This document shows, piece after piece, positions 35,522 through 43,421 of a DNA stretch of 64,000 bases (the stretch's first letter is position 1; every line of letters starts with the position of its first letter). The position numbers and the translations under genes were made by a program. The DNA is from Emcibacter sp. GTDB taxonomy: Bacteria > Pseudomonadota > Alphaproteobacteria > Sphingomonadales > Emcibacteraceae. The notes beneath the pieces are model-generated. The model was not told the origin of the DNA and did not search any database. It was given only the letters and a program-made list of their open reading frames with translations. Location: NCBI GenBank assembly GCA_021647465.1, contig JAKIUQ010000014.1:12614-76613 (forward strand), read 5' to 3'.

Positions 35522-36109
35522 TCAAACTTTGTTTTTCACGCCTTCTGTCACCAGAAGAAGCACCTGCTGAACAAGCTCTTCATGGTTTAATTCCCCCTCG
35601 TCCCGGTACCATGCGGAAATCCCGTTCAGGGCATCAAATAATAAAATAGCAATGATTGTTGAATTGCAATCCCGAATGGAGCCATCATTCATGCCCTTGA
35701 TGAAAATTTCCCGCACCCGATGTTCAATACCCCGGTGCATTTTCAGGCTGGCATTACGGGCGGCCTTATCCTCGCGCTGACCGCGGTGCCGAATATGACA
35801 GCGAATAATATCATCGGTGATAATTTCAATATAACCCCTGATGAAATTCTCTAATTGAATAAAGCCATTTCCCGCGCATGCTGTCACCTGATCCAAAAGA
35901 CCATTGATCCGCACGCTGGCCACATCTTCGCATTTAATGAGAATATCTTCTTTGTTTTTGACATAATAATATAGCGTCGGCTTGGTCACATTATGCAACC
36001 GCGCGATATCATCAAGGGAAGTTTTATAATATCCCTTCTCCATAAACGCCGCCGCCGCATGACGTAATATGGCATCCAGTTTAAGCTGCCTTTTCTCTTC
36101 GCGGTTCAT
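35522..36109 (-). CDS. TetR-family regulator divergent from thiolase
   Basis: About 195 residues: helix-turn-helix at the N-terminus (ILRHAAAAFMEKGYYKTSLDDIARLHNVTKPTLYYYVKNKEDIL) and a C-terminal helical ligand domain. ATG 36109 (MNREEKRQ) fits family spacing; the longer frame from 36202 would place coding sequence over the thiolase promoter and a palindrome and is less likely. It probably controls the divergent thiolase/acyl-CoA dehydrogenase pair in response to an acyl-CoA; this is inferred from position. Confidence 0.87.
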   Translation of the reverse strand: MNREEKRQLKLDAILRHAAAAFMEKGYYKTSLDDIARLHNVTKPTLYYYVKNKEDILIKCEDVASVRINGLLDQVTACAGNGFIQLENFIRGYIEIITDDIIRCHIRHRGQREDKAARNASLKMHRGIEHRVREIFIKGMNDGSIRDCNSTIIAILLFDALNGISAWYRDEGELNHEELVQQVLLLVTEGVKNKV

Positions 36110-36164
36110 GTTAGATCTCGGGCCAGCTTTTGTTAATTTAACTTTTTTGATCTTTTTTCCGATC

Positions 36165-36193
36165 TTGCTTATTTCATATCTCAAGGTTATATT
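36165..36193 (+). promoter_or_regulatory. Candidate sigma70 promoter of thiolase operon
   Basis: TTGCTT (36165-36170), 17 bp, TATATT (36188-36193). It lies in the gap between the TetR gene (starting 36109) and the thiolase gene, directly followed by a palindrome. Confidence 0.55.
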
Positions 36194-36209
36194 GTTACCC
36201 ATGAGTAAC
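36194..36209. promoter_or_regulatory. Candidate TetR operator at thiolase transcription start
   Basis: GTTACCCATGAGTAAC, a 16-bp palindrome with one mismatched pair. It begins right after the -10 hexamer, so bound repressor would block the start site. Different in sequence from the PaaR-like sites, as expected for a different regulator. Confidence 0.6.
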
Positions 36210-36242
36210 TTAAACTCAACATGTTTCTAGGAGAAAATGAAA

Positions 36243-37445
36243 ATGGCCGTCAAAACACCCCAGAATACAGACCCAATTGTCATTGTCGGTATGTCCCGAA
36301 CCCCCATGGGGGGCTTTCAGGGCGACTTTAACAATCTTACCGCCTCAGAGCTCGGCACGGTTGCCGTCAAAGGTGCCTTGAATAACGCCGGGCTTGACGC
36401 GGCGGATATTGATGAAGCCTTCATGGGCTGCGTTTTACCTGCGGGGCAAGGGCAGGCACCGGCGCGCCAAGCGATATTAGGCGCGGGACTGCCCAAAGAG
36501 GTTGGCTGCACCACGGTCAATAAAATGTGTGGTTCCGGCATGCAGGCGATCATGATGGCCCATGATGCCATTCTGGCGGGCAGCGCGGATATTATGGTGG
36601 CCGGCGGCATGGAAAGCATGAGCAATGCGCCTTATCTGCTGCCCAAAATGCGCGGCGGCGCACGACTTGGTCATGCAGAGGTTAAAGACAGCATGTTCCT
36701 TGATGGTCTTGAAGATGCCTATGACAAGGGAAAGCTCATGGGCGTATTCGCCGAAAAAACCGCCCGGCATTATCAATTCACCCGTAAGGAACAGGATGAT
36801 TACGCCATTACTTCCTTAAGCCGGGCCAATGCCGCCATCGAAAAAGGTTATTTTAAAAGTGAAATTTCACCTGTGACCATCAAATCCCGAAAGGGCGAAG
36901 TTATTTATGACACCGACGAGCAACCGGCCAAGGCACGAATTGAAAAAATTCCCACATTGCGTCCGGCATTTGCCGTGGGCGGGACAGTTACCGCCGCCAA
37001 TTCAAGCTCCATTTCGGACGGCGCAGCAGCCTTAATTTTAATGCGGCAATCCACCGCAACAAATCGCGGCCTTAAGCCGCTCGCCAAAATTGTCGGCCAT
37101 AGCTGTCATGCGCAGGAGCCGGAATGGTTCTCCACCGCCCCCGTCGGTGCCATGAAAAAACTCTATGAGAAAACCGACTGGACAGATGATGATGTGGACC
37201 TCTATGAAATTAACGAGGCCTTTGCGGTTGTCACTATGGCGGCCATGCGGGATCTTGACCTTGATCATAAAAAGGTCAATATTCACGGCGGGGCCTGCGC
37301 GATGGGTCATCCCATCGGGGCGTCGGGTGCCAGAATATTGGTCACTTTAATTGCCGCGCTGAAAACCCATGGCATGAAACGCGGCATGGCATCACTCTGT
37401 ATCGGCGGCGGCGAGGCGACGGCCATGGCCCTAGAGATATTATAA
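36243..37445 (+). CDS. Acetyl-CoA acetyltransferase (thiolase)
   Basis: About 400 residues of the thiolase family: acylation Cys in TVNKMCGSGMQAIMMAHD, EINEAFAVVTMAAM, GGACAMGHPIGASGARI and the second Cys in ASLCIGGGEATAM. It either condenses or cleaves acetoacetyl-CoA-type substrates; with an acyl-CoA dehydrogenase next to it, degradation is more likely. ATG 36243 lies 9 nt after AGGAG; the earlier ATG 36237 is too close to it. Followed by the dehydrogenase 15 nt downstream. Confidence 0.9.
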   Translation: MAVKTPQNTDPIVIVGMSRTPMGGFQGDFNNLTASELGTVAVKGALNNAGLDAADIDEAFMGCVLPAGQGQAPARQAILGAGLPKEVGCTTVNKMCGSGMQAIMMAHDAILAGSADIMVAGGMESMSNAPYLLPKMRGGARLGHAEVKDSMFLDGLEDAYDKGKLMGVFAEKTARHYQFTRKEQDDYAITSLSRANAAIEKGYFKSEISPVTIKSRKGEVIYDTDEQPAKARIEKIPTLRPAFAVGGTVTAANSSSISDGAAALILMRQSTATNRGLKPLAKIVGHSCHAQEPEWFSTAPVGAMKKLYEKTDWTDDDVDLYEINEAFAVVTMAAMRDLDLDHKKVNIHGGACAMGHPIGASGARILVTLIAALKTHGMKRGMASLCIGGGEATAMALEIL

Positions 37446-37460
37446 AAGAGATATTATAAA
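37433..37460. repeat. Perfect 14 bp tandem duplication at thiolase/dehydrogenase junction
   Basis: AGAGATATTATAAA occurs twice without a gap (37433-37446, 37447-37460). The first copy contains the thiolase stop (37443-37445); the second ends exactly at the dehydrogenase ATG and provides its AGAGA ribosome-site-like sequence. Confidence 0.92.
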
Positions 37461-38597
37461 ATGATTTTAACCGAAGAACAGGAAATGATTCAGGATATGG
37501 CCCGGGAATTCGCCAGAAATGAACTGGCCCCCCATGCGGCAGAGTGGGACAAAACCGGCGAACTTCCTATGGATGTCCTGCATCATATGGGCCAGCTTGG
37601 CCTGATGGGCATGACCGTCCCCGAAAAATGGAACGGTTCCGGAACGGATTATATTTCCTACGCCCTCGCCCTCATGGAAATTGCTGGCGGCGACGGCGGC
37701 GTCAGCACAATCATGAGCGTCAATAATGCCCCCGTTTGCGCGGCAATCTTAAAAGAAGGCACGGACGCACAGAAAGAAAAATACCTGAAACCTCTGGCCG
37801 AGGGAAAAATCATTGGCGCCTTCTGTCTGACCGAACCACAGGCCGGATCAGATGCCAGCATGCTGAAAACCCGCGCCAGAAAAATTGATGGTGGCTGGAT
37901 CATTAACGGCACGAAACAATTTATTACCTCAGGCAAGATCAGCGGCGCGGCAATCATTTTTGCCGTCACCGACCCCGACCTTGGTAAAAAAGGCATTTCC
38001 GCCTTTTTGGTGCCCACCGACCTGCCCGGCTATATGGTGTCAAATGTTGAGGAAAAACTCGGCCAGAAATCATCGGACACCTGCAGCTTGATTTTTGAAG
38101 ATATGAAGGTCACCGATGACATGTTACTCGGCGCAGAGAATGATGGTTACCGCGTGGCCTTGGCAAATCTGGAAACAGGGCGCATTGGTATTGCCGCCCA
38201 AAGTGTCGGCATGGCCAAATCAGCTCTTGATCACGCTATCGCCTATGCCAATGAACGCGTCTCTTTCGGCAAAAACATCATCCGGCATCAGGCCGTCGGT
38301 TTCAGGCTCGCCGATATGGCCACCAGATTAGAGGCCGCAAAGCTCATGGTGCTCAATGCGGCAGCCCTTAAAGATCAGGGGCGGCCCTGCTTGACAGAAG
38401 CCTGCATGGCAAAATTATTCGCTTCTGAAATTGCCGAAGAGGTTTGCTCTGCGGCCCTTCAGACCTTGGGCGGCTATGGCTATTTAAAAGATTTCCCGCT
38501 GGAGCGTATATACCGCGATGTCCGCGTCTGCCAAATTTACGAAGGCACCTCCGACATTCAGCGCATGATCATCAATCGCGCCATGATTGAGGCGTAA
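37461..38597 (+). CDS. Acyl-CoA dehydrogenase (short/medium or branched type)
   Basis: A 378-residue flavoprotein of standard length. Seen: GAFCLTEPQAGSDASMLKTRA (FAD/substrate loop), FITSGKISGAAIIFAV, NERVSFGKNIIRHQAVGFRLADM, QTLGGYGYLKDFPLERIYRDVRVCQIYEGTSDIQRM with the catalytic Glu in YEGTS. The Glu position matches butyryl/short-chain enzymes rather than isovaleryl-CoA dehydrogenase. In one operon with the thiolase; enoyl-CoA hydratase and hydroxyacyl dehydrogenase would have to come from elsewhere, for example paaG/paaH. Confidence 0.9.
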   Translation: MILTEEQEMIQDMAREFARNELAPHAAEWDKTGELPMDVLHHMGQLGLMGMTVPEKWNGSGTDYISYALALMEIAGGDGGVSTIMSVNNAPVCAAILKEGTDAQKEKYLKPLAEGKIIGAFCLTEPQAGSDASMLKTRARKIDGGWIINGTKQFITSGKISGAAIIFAVTDPDLGKKGISAFLVPTDLPGYMVSNVEEKLGQKSSDTCSLIFEDMKVTDDMLLGAENDGYRVALANLETGRIGIAAQSVGMAKSALDHAIAYANERVSFGKNIIRHQAVGFRLADMATRLEAAKLMVLNAAALKDQGRPCLTEACMAKLFASEIAEEVCSAALQTLGGYGYLKDFPLERIYRDVRVCQIYEGTSDIQRMIINRAMIEA

Positions 38598-38679
38598 AAA
38601 AAATAAAATGGGCCTTTAATTCTCGCCATAATTATTCATATAATGGTATCTATAATGATAATCGAGTTAGAAACCATTC

Positions 38680-40278
38680 ATGCCATCAGATATTTCTCTT
38701 TCGCCGGAAAAGATTTTAGCGCAGCTTAATCATATTCTTGCGAGTGAAACATTCAGGAATAAGAACCGTATTCACCGGTTTTTAAGCTATGTGGTGGAAG
38801 AATATCTTGCCGGACGCAGTCACCTGATCAAGGGCTATAGCCTCGGGCTTGAAGTTTTTGACAAGGATGAGACTTTCGATCCGCAGACAGATGCCATCGT
38901 TCGCGTCGAGGCTGGACGACTAAGAAGGCTTCTTGAACATTACTATATGGAAGAAGGTTTAGCCCAGCCCATCAGTATCTCGCTGCCCAAAGGAAATTAT
39001 ACGCCCAAAATTGAGCTGAGCGATATTTCTTCGCCGCCGCCCAAAAAAGATCCCATATTTTCCGCCGCCGCCGCCCCGCCCACCGGGCCTGCCATTGCCG
39101 TCCTGCCTTTTGAAAACCTCAGCGGCGCCGCATCGCAGGAAATTTTTTGTGATGGCATTACCGAGGAAATTATCAATCACCTATCCCTCAGCCCGTCATT
39201 ATATGTGATATCCCGCCGCACCACATCCCAATATAAGGGCAAAGCCATTGACATCCGGCGGCTCGCCGAGGAATGGGAAGCCCATTATATTTTAGAAGGC
39301 AGCATTCGCACCGCCGGAGATCATTTACGGGTGTCCGCCCAATTGCTCAACGCCGCCACGGCCGCCGTGGTATGGTCAGAAAATTATGACCGCAAGTTAA
39401 ATCCTGAAAATCTGATTGATGTTCAGGATGAAATTGCCGCCCATGTGGCCGCCACCATTGGCGATACATACGGCGCCGTCATGCGCCGCAGTGCCGTTGA
39501 TATGAAACGCAGCAGCACAGAATATATGGAAGCTTACCAGAGCATGCTTCTGCTGCATGATTATCTATTCGAATTATCGCCAAAAACCCATTTGAAGGCC
39601 CGGAATAGTCTGGAAGAGGCGGTTAAAATTGACCCCAATTATCCGGATGCATGGGCGGGGCTTGCTTTCCTTGCCCTTGATGAATATCGATTCAGTTTTA
39701 ATGTTCGCACTGCTGATCCGCTGGAGCTTGCGCGTAAATATGCCGAAAAATCCATCGGGCTTAGCGCGAAATATTCTATCGCCTGGTATGCCATGACCAT
39801 CATCAATTTCCACAAGGGCGATATTGAAAAATTCGAAGATAATATCAAAATGGGCTTAAGTATTGCGCCCAATAGTCCCGCAATCCTTGCCGACAGCGGG
39901 GTATATCTCTGCCTGCTTGGAAAATTGGACGAAGGCCTGTCACTGGTCAAAAAGGCCATGGACCTAAACCCCCAGCACCCCGGATGGTGCCGTTTTGCCC
40001 TCTGTCATGATCATTATATTCGCGGCGATTATCATAAGGCTATTGAACAGGTTCGTTTCATCGAAACGCCGGACTGGTTCTGGCCTCATGCCTTGCAGGC
40101 TATTCTTTATGCCAAACTCGGGCATGAAAAGGAAGCGGCAACCTCAAGGGAAAATGTACTCAGATTATATCCGGGATTCCCAGAAAATGCGGAAAAAGAA
40201 TGCCGAAAATGGTTTAGGCGCGAAGGAGACCTTATCAAATATCTTGATGGCTTACGGGGCGCAAAGCTTGTGACTTAA
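38680..40278 (+). CDS. CadC/FlgO-like TPR regulatory protein
   Basis: 532 residues in three parts: an N-terminal helical domain found in many alphaproteobacterial 'adenylate cyclase-like' TPR proteins (NKNRIHRFLSYVVEEYLAGRSHLIKGYSLGLEVFDKD); a central domain with IAVLPFENLSGAASQEIFCDGITEEIINHLS and YILEGSIRTAGDHLRVSAQLLNAATAAVVWSENYDR; and TPR repeats to the C-terminus (NPQHPGWCRFALCHDHYIRGDYHKAIEQ). No transmembrane helix and no cyclase domain were found. Role unknown; relatives are annotated as regulators. ATG 38680, weak ribosome site. Confidence 0.8.
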   Translation: MPSDISLSPEKILAQLNHILASETFRNKNRIHRFLSYVVEEYLAGRSHLIKGYSLGLEVFDKDETFDPQTDAIVRVEAGRLRRLLEHYYMEEGLAQPISISLPKGNYTPKIELSDISSPPPKKDPIFSAAAAPPTGPAIAVLPFENLSGAASQEIFCDGITEEIINHLSLSPSLYVISRRTTSQYKGKAIDIRRLAEEWEAHYILEGSIRTAGDHLRVSAQLLNAATAAVVWSENYDRKLNPENLIDVQDEIAAHVAATIGDTYGAVMRRSAVDMKRSSTEYMEAYQSMLLLHDYLFELSPKTHLKARNSLEEAVKIDPNYPDAWAGLAFLALDEYRFSFNVRTADPLELARKYAEKSIGLSAKYSIAWYAMTIINFHKGDIEKFEDNIKMGLSIAPNSPAILADSGVYLCLLGKLDEGLSLVKKAMDLNPQHPGWCRFALCHDHYIRGDYHKAIEQVRFIETPDWFWPHALQAILYAKLGHEKEAATSRENVLRLYPGFPENAEKECRKWFRREGDLIKYLDGLRGAKLVT

Positions 40279-40287
40279 GGCCAGCTT

Positions 40288-40824
40288 TTATTTTACAGAA
40301 ACATCCGACAGCAATTCATCAAGGAACAAAGCCAATAACTCGTGGCAGCCCTTAACATTTGCTTTTCGGTAGACCGCGTTGCTTTGTGCCTTTACCGTAC
40401 CTTCTTTTGCATTTCGGGCAAGGGCTATTTCTGAAAAGCTCATGCCCTTGATCAAAAAAATAGCCACATCTTTTTCGGCGGGCGTAAGCTTCCATTCATC
40501 AAACAGCGCTCCTATCACCTCGGCAAATTTACCGGAGGCCACCCGCATCTGGTCATTTATTTTGTGATGATGTTTGAAAAAAAGATTCAGCTCGCGAATA
40601 TGAAAAATAAACGCCCCCAATGATAATATCACAACAAACAGCTCGAATATATTATGAATATTTTCATTGGGGAAATCCCGGCCAAGAACAATATCTCCAA
40701 AAACATCCAGCGCAAAGAAGGCTGTACATACCGTGGATAATATCATTCCGATCCATAGGATAGTTAGTCTTTGAGACTTGTCATACCGTCCCTGACTGCG
40801 TAAAAATGAAAAGAAATCAGCCAT
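40288..40824 (-). CDS. Membrane-anchored LuxR-type HTH protein
   Basis: 178 residues: two hydrophobic segments (about 21-45 and 57-77), a short linker (ELNLFFKHHHKINDQM) that may be coiled, then a C-terminal LuxR-type helix-turn-helix (WKLTPAEKDVAIFLIKGMSFSEIALARNAKEGTVKAQSNAVYRKANVKG). A membrane-bound DNA-binding protein without a receiver domain. Its start overlaps the end of the cytochrome gene by 8 nt, so the two are co-translated and a redox-linked signal is plausible but unproven. Confidence 0.82.
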   Translation of the reverse strand: MADFFSFLRSQGRYDKSQRLTILWIGMILSTVCTAFFALDVFGDIVLGRDFPNENIHNIFELFVVILSLGAFIFHIRELNLFFKHHHKINDQMRVASGKFAEVIGALFDEWKLTPAEKDVAIFLIKGMSFSEIALARNAKEGTVKAQSNAVYRKANVKGCHELLALFLDELLSDVSVK

Positions 40825-41356
40825 GATTATCCAGATTATCCGAAGGAAATTTCTTTATGCCAGTAAACATGGCAGAAATCAAATTCACCTTTGATTTGAC
40901 GCTTACCCAAATGATGCCCGCCACGTGAAGAGCCACACTGAATAAAAGATAATTGGCGAAAAACTCATGAATTTCCTCAACCCATTCTTCGCCCCAAAAA
41001 CGATCTGTGATGGCCATATACCCCGTTAAGCTAAGCAACAGCAAAGTTATATATAAATTGAGTATCATCACGGCCCCCAGTGGGTTATGGCCAATAAACG
41101 GGCGCATTTTACCCATCTTCATATCATTCAGATATTGCTTTATTTTTGCAGGGCTGGGCATAAAATCTTTGAAACGGGCATGTTCAGAACCGATGAACCC
41201 CCAAATAAACCTAAGAGCCAAAAGCCCGAGCAATATATAACCCAAAATTTCATGTACCGTCCCCTCATCAAAAAGGGTGAAGTTGATCAGGATAATCGTC
41301 ACCATAGACCAGTGGAAAAGGCGTATGAAAATGTCCCACACTTTAATTTCTTTCAT
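40817..41356 (-). CDS. Cytochrome b561-type membrane protein
   Basis: 179 residues with four hydrophobic segments and heme-ligand candidates: His in RLFHWSMVTIIL, VHEILGYILLG, EEIHEFFANYLL and VALHVAGIIW. It belongs to the cytochrome b/Ni-Fe hydrogenase-type b561 group often paired with diheme cytochromes or PepSY proteins. An upstream ATG at 41371 contains the AGGAG that serves ATG 41356, so 41356 is the start. Middle gene of PepSY-cytochrome b-LuxR. Confidence 0.87.
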   Translation of the reverse strand: MKEIKVWDIFIRLFHWSMVTIILINFTLFDEGTVHEILGYILLGLLALRFIWGFIGSEHARFKDFMPSPAKIKQYLNDMKMGKMRPFIGHNPLGAVMILNLYITLLLLSLTGYMAITDRFWGEEWVEEIHEFFANYLLFSVALHVAGIIWVSVKSKVNLISAMFTGIKKFPSDNLDNHG

Positions 41357-41426
41357 CTCTTGTCTCCTCATTAATAATCATACGCCAAATTTAAAATTTA
41401 CTTTCAAAAACAGTGAGTGAAATATC

Positions 41427-41702
41427 TTATTTTTCTTCGGTTTTCACCACGGCGCCAGTGATCGGGTTTAAATATATTTCATATTTTTTACCGTCTTTCT
41501 TGACATAGGCTTCATAGCAGCCGTCTTCCTTTTCAATTTTTTTAACCTTATAGCCCTGCGACGTGAGGGATTGTGTAATAACGTCTTTCGACATCCATTT
41601 GTCTTTCGGGCCGGCAGCACATTTATTGCCAGAGGCGACTGCGGGAATTGATAAAGCACTTACCATTATCAGCGCGGCTAAAGTTTTTAATTTTACATTC
41701 AT
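41427..41702 (-). CDS. Periplasmic PepSY domain protein
   Basis: 91 residues: signal peptide MNVKLKTLAALIMVSALSIPAVASG, then a single PepSY-type domain (MSKDVITQSLTSQGYKVKKIEKEDGCYEAYVKKDGKKYEIYLNPITGAVV) with two Cys that could pair. PepSY domains often occur with membrane cytochromes. ATG 41702 with GAGG upstream. First gene of the leftward three-gene unit. Confidence 0.88.
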   Translation of the reverse strand: MNVKLKTLAALIMVSALSIPAVASGNKCAAGPKDKWMSKDVITQSLTSQGYKVKKIEKEDGCYEAYVKKDGKKYEIYLNPITGAVVKTEEK

Positions 41703-41914
41703 TTTAAGACCTCATATGTTGTTATATAAATCGTGAAGTTGGTAAGCTTAAAATATAGGCCTGATCTAAGAATTGCTATAAACCTGAGGCATAAACCAAA
41801 CATATATACTTAAAGTTTATGGAAATTATCTGGCTCTATATCAGATGTTTATGCGATAAATTCATCAAGCCCTCATCACAGCTGCGCCATAGACGTGATT
41901 AGAAAGAACATATT

Positions 41915-43330
41915 ATGGATACCAAAGACTTCCGGAAAAATGCCCATAAATTTGTCGACTGGATGGCGGATTATATGGAAAATATCGAAAGCTATCCGGT
42001 AAAATCCAAGGTGACGCCGGGGGAAATACTGGCCCAATTGCCTGAGCATGCCCCAGATAACCCGGAACATATGAATGATATATTTCAGGATTTTCAGGAT
42101 ATTATCATGCCCGGCATGACCCATTGGCAACATCCGGGTTTTATGGCCTATTTTCCTGCTAACGCCAGTCCGCCGTCAATATTAGCCGAAATGTTAACCA
42201 GCACACTGGCCGCCCAATGCATGAGCTGGCAGACGTCTCCGGCGGCCACGGAATTAGAAGAGCGGGTTATGGACTGGCTAAAAAATGCCATTGGCCTGCC
42301 AAAAGAATTTCACGGGGTCATCCATGATACGGCCTCCACCGCTATGATGTCTGCTTTTCTGATTGCGCGGGAAAGACTTAATGATTTCAAGACCAACCAT
42401 AGCGGCCTGAGCAAGGCCGGCCTTCATTGTTGTTATGCCTCTGCCGAGGTTCATAGCTCAACCGACAAAGGCATTCGCATGGCCGGGCTTGGGTCTGATA
42501 ATTTGCGGAAAATTCCCCTTGATAAGAATTTTTCCATGATACCGGAGGCCCTGGAGAAAGCCATTCAGGCGGATTTGAATGCGGGGCACAAACCAACCTG
42601 CGTCATTGCAACATTGGGCAGCACCAGTATTTCCGCCATTGATCCTTTGCAGGCCATTGGAAAGATTTGCAAAAAATTAGGGATCTGGCTTCATGTGGAT
42701 GCGGCCTGGGCCGGAAGCGCGCTGATTCTGCCGGAATTCAGATGGATGATCACAGGTATTGAGCATGTGGATAGTTTCGTTTTCAACCCCCATAAATGGC
42801 TGCTGACCCAATTTGATTGTTCGGCCTTTTATGTCAGGGACAAGGCCGCCCTGATACAAACTTTTGAAATTCTGCCGGAATATCTTAGAACCCGAGAGGG
42901 CGATCAGGTCAATAATTATCGGGATTGGGGCCCGCAGCTTGGGCGGCGTTTTCGGGCCTTGAAGCTTTGGTTTGTCCTGCGCTCATACGGCATTTCAGGC
43001 CTGCAGGATCACATCAGGCGGCATATCGACATGACTCATCAGCTGGCAGAAATCATAACACAAGAACCTGATTTTGAACTGCTCGCCCCAAATCCGCTGG
43101 CGTTATTCTGTTTTCGTTATCATCCAGAGGGCCTTGCGGAAAATAAGCTTGATGCGTTAAATGAAAGAATATTTGAGGCCATAAATGATACGGGCGAAAT
43201 TTACTTGACCCAAACACGGATCAACGGGAAATACGCCATTCGCTTTGTCAGCGGCGCACCGGCAACCCAGCAGCGACATATGGATAAAGCGTGGCAAATC
43301 ATCAAAAAAATCGCCATAATGACAAAATAA
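41915..43330 (+). CDS. PLP-dependent group II amino acid decarboxylase (DDC family)
   Basis: 471 residues of the aromatic-L-amino-acid decarboxylase family. Seen: MTHWQHPGFMAYFPANASPPSILAEML, SPAATELEERVMDWL, ATLGSTSISAIDPL, LHVDAAWAGSALI (Asp to the pyridine N) and FNPHKWLLTQFDCSAFYV with the PLP Lys. The pattern fits Tyr/Trp/DOPA decarboxylases of bacteria, but the substrate cannot be fixed from sequence. It lies 87 nt before the start of the CDP-alcohol phosphotransferase-like pair; whether it shares their transcript is not clear. Confidence 0.9.
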   Translation: MDTKDFRKNAHKFVDWMADYMENIESYPVKSKVTPGEILAQLPEHAPDNPEHMNDIFQDFQDIIMPGMTHWQHPGFMAYFPANASPPSILAEMLTSTLAAQCMSWQTSPAATELEERVMDWLKNAIGLPKEFHGVIHDTASTAMMSAFLIARERLNDFKTNHSGLSKAGLHCCYASAEVHSSTDKGIRMAGLGSDNLRKIPLDKNFSMIPEALEKAIQADLNAGHKPTCVIATLGSTSISAIDPLQAIGKICKKLGIWLHVDAAWAGSALILPEFRWMITGIEHVDSFVFNPHKWLLTQFDCSAFYVRDKAALIQTFEILPEYLRTREGDQVNNYRDWGPQLGRRFRALKLWFVLRSYGISGLQDHIRRHIDMTHQLAEIITQEPDFELLAPNPLALFCFRYHPEGLAENKLDALNERIFEAINDTGEIYLTQTRINGKYAIRFVSGAPATQQRHMDKAWQIIKKIAIMTK

Positions 43331-43394
43331 CTTTTCTTTACTGGCATTATGCCGAATTATTGCCTTAAACAGTTGGCATATTGGGGGGGGATTT

Positions 43395-43421
43395 ATGAAG
43401 CTCGAAAGTTGTATAAAATGA
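43395..43421 (+). other. Eight-codon leader frame coupled to next gene
   Basis: A G8 run (43383-43390) is followed by ATG 43395 and the frame MKLESCIK, whose TGA (43419-43421) overlaps the ATG at 43418. The G run is a possible ribosome site for the leader and could couple translation into the downstream gene, whose own ribosome site is weak. Confidence 0.4.
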
